Source: an uncultured Collinsella sp.
Lineage (GTDB): Bacteria; Actinomycetota; Coriobacteriia; Coriobacteriales; Coriobacteriaceae
Assembly: GCA_900541785.1 (NCBI GenBank)
Contig: UQKY01000061.1
Coordinates: forward strand, 1 to 9,245
DNA length: 9,245 bases
Reading direction: 5' to 3'
The notes beneath the pieces are model-generated. The model was given only the letters and a program-made list of their open reading frames with translations. It was not told where the DNA came from and did no database searches. Shown here one piece after another: positions 6,499 to 9,245 of this stretch. Both the position numbers and the translations under genes were made by a program. Each line of letters opens with the position of its first letter. The stretch's first letter is position 1.

Positions 6499-8141
6499 TG
6501 GCTCGGTTGGATAGGGGCCCGGTGTCGGGCGCGGCGTGCGGCCCGGATATGCCGGCGATTGAGGTGCGGAGCCTGAGCTTTGCCTACCCCGGGGCTGATG
6601 CTGCGGTGCTCGAGGGGCTCGACTGGTCTGTTCCCCAAGGTGCATTTGCGCTGCTTGTTGGCGGTACCGGATCGGGTAAGTCGACGCTGCTCTCGCTGCT
6701 CAAGTCCGAGATTTCGCCGACGGGCGAATGCGCTGGCGAGCTGCGCGTGCTGGGCGAGAACGTTGCCGACATGGACGTGCGCGCGTCTGCGGAGCGCGTG
6801 GGCTACGTGTTCCAGGATCCCGAGAACCAGATTGTGTGCGAGACCGTGTGGCACGAGATGGCGTTTGGCCTAGAGAATCTGGGTGTGTCGCGCGACGAGA
6901 TGCGCCGCCGTGTTGCCGAGACCAGCTATTTCTTTGGTCTGGAGGACTGGCTTCATCGCGATACCGATACGCTTTCGGGTGGCCGCAAGCAGCTGCTGTC
7001 GCTTGCCGCCGTTCTGGCGCTGCGTCCGCGCGTCCTGTTACTCGACGAGCCCACGTCTCAGCTCGATCCCGTTGCCGAGAAGAATTTTCTGCACGCGCTG
7101 TTTCGCGTGAACCGTGAGCTGGGCTGCACGGTTGTTGTGGCTACGCATCAACCGCGGCCGATGCTCGAGTATGCGACGTGTGCGTACCGGATTGAGGGCG
7201 GTCGCGTGCGCGAGGTGGCGGATATGGCTTCTTTGGGACGCCGAGAATCGCTGTTTTCCGATGACATGTTGGGGTGGGGTGCCATCCGATGTGCAAAAAA
7301 CGGAGTATTCAGCAGGTACGAGGACAATTTGGGCTCTCCGGAACCGCCCGGGGACGTATCGAGCGCGAAAAAAAGTTCGGAATTGGACAAATCGTCCGAA
7401 TTTGTGGCGCAAATGTCGCTCGAGAACGGCTCGGCAGCCTTCCCGCGCACGGATGGAAGCAGAATACTCCAAAAAATGCACGGTGGGTCGGCTACCACCC
7501 TGTCGGAAGGCTGGTTTCGCTACGATCGCGCGGGCGGTTGGGTGCTGCGCGGGCTCGATGTGACGTTTTCGGCCGGCGCGGTGCATGCGATTGTGGGCGG
7601 AAACGGCTGCGGCAAGTCGACGATGCTCTCGGTGCTGGCCAAGACGGCTAAGCTGCAGCGTGGCCGCATGGTGCGTGGGACGGCTTCGGCGGCGCTGCTG
7701 CCACAGAACCCCAAGGCATTGCTGGTCGCCGAAACGGTGCGCGACGAGCTGATGGAATGGGCTTCGACCTGCGGATACGACGAGGCCGCAGCACGGGAGC
7801 AGACAGCGCGCCTGGGCCTGGCGGGCTTGGAGACGCGTCACCCGTACGATCTTTCGGGCGGTCAGCGCCAGCTGCTTGCGTTGGCAAAGCTGCTGTTGAT
7901 TGGTCCGGAGCTGCTGATGCTTGATGAGCCCACCAAGGGCCTTGACCTGGCAAGTCGCTGCATTATCGCCCGAGCCCTGCGCGAGCATGCGCAGGCCGGC
8001 GGCACCGTCGTCATTGCCACGCACGACTTAGACTTTGCCGAGCAGGTGTCCGACGACGTCGCCATGATGTTCGACGGCGAGATCGCCTGCATGGAGCCCC
8101 CGGCAGATTTCTTTGCCGACAACGTGTTCTACAGGGCGTGA
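6498..8141 (+). CDS. ECF transporter ATPase, two fused ABC domains (EcfA1-EcfA2 type)
   Basis: The 547-residue protein carries both ATP-hydrolysing subunits of an ECF importer in one chain. Domain 1 (about 20-240) has Walker A GGTGSGKST (55-63), Q-loop FQDPENQ (105-111), signature LSGGRKQ (159-165), Walker B VLLLDEP (179-185) and switch His217. Domain 2 (about 335-540) has Walker A GGNGCGKST (367-375), Q-loop LPQNPK (401-406), signature LSGGQRQ (452-458), Walker B LLMLDEP (472-478) and switch His509. Both sites look catalytically complete. AGAAGAGG lies about nine bases before the ATG, which overlaps the EcfT stop. The linker at about 265-328 is odd: it is polar, Ser/Lys/Glu-rich, and encoded by an inverted-repeat DNA element (7291-7481) with A-runs and lower GC. 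Separate ecfA genes are commoner; fused pairs are known in dedicated ECF operons. Confidence 0.95.
   Translation: MARLDRGPVSGAACGPDMPAIEVRSLSFAYPGADAAVLEGLDWSVPQGAFALLVGGTGSGKSTLLSLLKSEISPTGECAGELRVLGENVADMDVRASAERVGYVFQDPENQIVCETVWHEMAFGLENLGVSRDEMRRRVAETSYFFGLEDWLHRDTDTLSGGRKQLLSLAAVLALRPRVLLLDEPTSQLDPVAEKNFLHALFRVNRELGCTVVVATHQPRPMLEYATCAYRIEGGRVREVADMASLGRRESLFSDDMLGWGAIRCAKNGVFSRYEDNLGSPEPPGDVSSAKKSSELDKSSEFVAQMSLENGSAAFPRTDGSRILQKMHGGSATTLSEGWFRYDRAGGWVLRGLDVTFSAGAVHAIVGGNGCGKSTMLSVLAKTAKLQRGRMVRGTASAALLPQNPKALLVAETVRDELMEWASTCGYDEAAAREQTARLGLAGLETRHPYDLSGGQRQLLALAKLLLIGPELLMLDEPTKGLDLASRCIIARALREHAQAGGTVVIATHDLDFAEQVSDDVAMMFDGEIACMEPPADFFADNVFYRA
7291..7481. repeat. MITE-like inverted-repeat element C, inside the ATPase gene
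   Basis: TGCAAAAAACGGAGTATTC (7292-7310) and GAATACTCCAAAAAATGCA (7462-7480) are inverted copies: TGCA and GGAGTATTC match exactly, separated by a six-base A/T-rich spacer that does not. One further G-C pair (7291 and 7481) extends the ends. The span 7292-7480 is 189 bases, an exact multiple of three, with no stop in the ATPase frame. A central hairpin, AATTGGAC (7381-7388) with GTCC-G-AATT (7394-7402), is centred near the midpoint. Three runs of six or seven A and a visibly lower GC set it apart from the flanking ATPase domains. It encodes residues 265-328, exactly between the two ABC domains. No clear target duplication is visible. Insertion is inferred. Confidence 0.65.
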
Positions 8142-8145
8142 TGGA

Positions 8146-8859
8146 ATGACGGATCATCGCGCCTCGCGCCTACTCACAAAAATGGAGATTCCGCTGCTCC
8201 TGGCGGTGCCGGCAGTGATGACTGCGGCGTTGCTGGCGGGCATTGAGCAGGCTGCGCTTGCCATGCTGGTTGTAGTGGCGCTCGTGCTCGCACTGTTCTT
8301 TGCGGGCTATGAGGTATCGCGCCCGGGCTTGCGCCAGATTATGCCAACGCTGGTTCTGGTGGCGTTGGCCGCGGCGGGCCGCATCTTGTTCGGCCCCATT
8401 CCCGATTTTAAGCCCGTGAGTGCTATCGCCATTATCGCGGGTGCGACACTTGGCCGTCGCAACGGCTTCATGGTCGGCGCGCTGGCGGCACTGACCAGTA
8501 ATTTCTTTTTTGGACAGGGTATGTGGACGCCATGGCAGATGTATGCCTGGGGTCTGGTGGGCTATATCGGTGGCGCACTGGCGCATGCGGGCGCTTTTGA
8601 TCGCGCCGATGGCACCGTGCGCATGCCGGCGCTGATGGCGTACGGCCTTGCGTCGGGCCTGCTGTATGGCGTTGTAATCAACGCATACGACATCATCGGT
8701 TTTGTGCAGCCGCTCACCTGGGCAGGCGCCGCAGCGCGTCTTGCCACCGCCGTACCGTTCGATATCACGCACGGACTCGCGACCTGCGTGTTTTTGGCCG
8801 CTCTGTACAAGCCTTGGTGTCGCCGCATCAACCGCGTCGTCGTGAAGTACGGGCTGTAG
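8146..8859 (+). CDS. ECF transporter substrate-binding (S) component, vitamin type
   Basis: The 237-residue integral membrane protein would bind the substrate and toggle in the membrane when docked to EcfT and the ATPases. It has about six hydrophobic segments (roughly 14-34, 36-54, 65-82, 90-118, 130-147, 165-185). The most distinctive stretch runs from GRILFGPIPDFKP (78-90) through AIIAGATLGRRNGFMVGAL (95-113) to SNFFFGQGMWTPWQM (118-132). This resembles, from memory, S proteins assigned to cobalamin or a precursor (CbrT-like); I hold that loosely, and riboflavin, folate or queuosine types cannot be excluded. The ATG at 8146 lies four bases after the ATPase stop, so the three genes form one operon. 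An ATG at 8141 overlaps that stop but is in another frame, and the in-frame ATG at 8113 would overlap the ATPase more deeply. Confidence 0.85.
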   Translation: MTDHRASRLLTKMEIPLLLAVPAVMTAALLAGIEQAALAMLVVVALVLALFFAGYEVSRPGLRQIMPTLVLVALAAAGRILFGPIPDFKPVSAIAIIAGATLGRRNGFMVGALAALTSNFFFGQGMWTPWQMYAWGLVGYIGGALAHAGAFDRADGTVRMPALMAYGLASGLLYGVVINAYDIIGFVQPLTWAGAAARLATAVPFDITHGLATCVFLAALYKPWCRRINRVVVKYGL

Positions 8860-8905
8860 TGGTGGTTGCGCCGGGGCGAGAATCAATACTGCCTTGGTGT
8901 CATAT

Positions 8906-9059
8906 CAAAACTATGCCGGTTTACGGGGCTGGATTGGCATAGGCAGACCATACTGGCTTTTTCCGAAAATAGACGAGCCGTCTACCTGCGGTTTTATTTT
9001 GCTTGAATTGCGTGTGGTTAGGGATTTGCGATTCAGTCCCGTAAACCGGCATAGTTTTG
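8906..9059. repeat. MITE-like inverted-repeat element D downstream of the ECF operon
   Basis: A perfect 22-bp inverted repeat bounds 154 bp. The left arm (8906-8927) begins CAAAACTATGCCGG and continues TTTACGGG; the right arm (9038-9059) is its exact complement. Part of the left arm, CTATGCC (8911-8917), can instead pair with GGCATAG (8936-8942), giving a competing smaller hairpin. Another small stem, AGACG-AGC-CGTCT, lies inside near 8971-8983. There is no gene inside. It starts 46 bp after the S-component stop codon, and no other terminator is visible there, so it may shape the 3' end of the ECF mRNA. Mobility is inferred from the perfect arms and the lack of coding content. Confidence 0.7.
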
Positions 9060-9245
9060 CGCCCGCCGACTCGTATGACGGTCGCAGCGGGCTCCAGAAG
9101 GCTAAATGACCAATTTTCCTCCGTCACTGGGGACCAGCTGGGAGTGCTCGCCACGAAAGCGGTCCATCTACTACGTTTAGGTCGCCGTCCTGGTGGCGCG
9201 CGCAGACGTGGTGTAAGAGTGTCCTGAGGTCCGTCGCTGCAAGCC
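9060..9245. other. Unassigned non-coding stretch at the window edge
   Basis: I see no convincing gene, tRNA or terminator in these 186 bases. The short ORFs here lack conserved motifs and ribosome sites. The region may be the start of another repeat or the flank of a gene beyond the window. Confidence 0.3.

Noticed and set aside
7038..8024. A 328-codon open frame on the minus strand
   Set aside because: It is antisense to the double ATPase, whose Walker and signature motifs are intact on the plus strand.
8811..8901. Direct repeat GCCTTGGTGTC at 8811-8821 and 8891-8901
   Set aside because: It is 11 bp and does not border element D on both sides, so it is not a target duplication and is likely chance.

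Overview
The window looks like chromosomal DNA from a high-GC Coriobacteriia, most likely Collinsella or a close relative. That assignment is inference. It rests on the GC-rich codon use, the minus-strand glmU-prs-pth order, a nuclease-like protein resembling a family I associate with Coriobacteriia, and an unusual density of short inverted-repeat elements.

Layout, left to right. (1) 1-271 is non-coding and mostly occupied by an inverted-repeat element (72-269) that ends two bases beyond the pth stop codon. (2) 272-901, minus: pth, peptidyl-tRNA hydrolase, with a candidate promoter of its own at 932-960. (3) 1016-2746 is an accessory island: two elements of about 204 bp sharing near-identical terminal inverted repeats (1016-1219 and 2544-2746) flank one minus-strand gene (1253-2380) for an unrecognised protein with a Vsr/DUF559-like nuclease C-terminus. 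(4) 2832-3818, minus: prs, followed by a strong terminator. (5) 4011-5423, minus: glmU, with its own terminator at 3962-3995. (6) Divergent from glmU, plus strand: a compact three-gene ECF vitamin-uptake operon made of EcfT (5611-6498), a fused double ATPase (6498-8141) and a dedicated S component (8146-8859). (7) 8860-9245 is non-coding and holds another inverted-repeat element (8906-9059).

GlmU makes UDP-N-acetylglucosamine for cell-wall synthesis, Prs makes PRPP for nucleotide, NAD, His and Trp synthesis, and Pth recycles stalled peptidyl-tRNAs. These three often sit together in Gram-positive bacteria; here the prs-pth link is broken by the island. The ECF genes overlap or nearly abut and should form one membrane complex importing a vitamin-like substrate. 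A cobalamin-type substrate is my tentative guess.

The most notable observation is that four different families of short inverted-repeat (MITE-like) elements, five copies in all, occur in 9.2 kb with no transposase. One of them (about 7291-7481) lies inside the ABC ATPase gene and is translated in frame, so it supplies the roughly 63-residue linker between the two ATPase domains.
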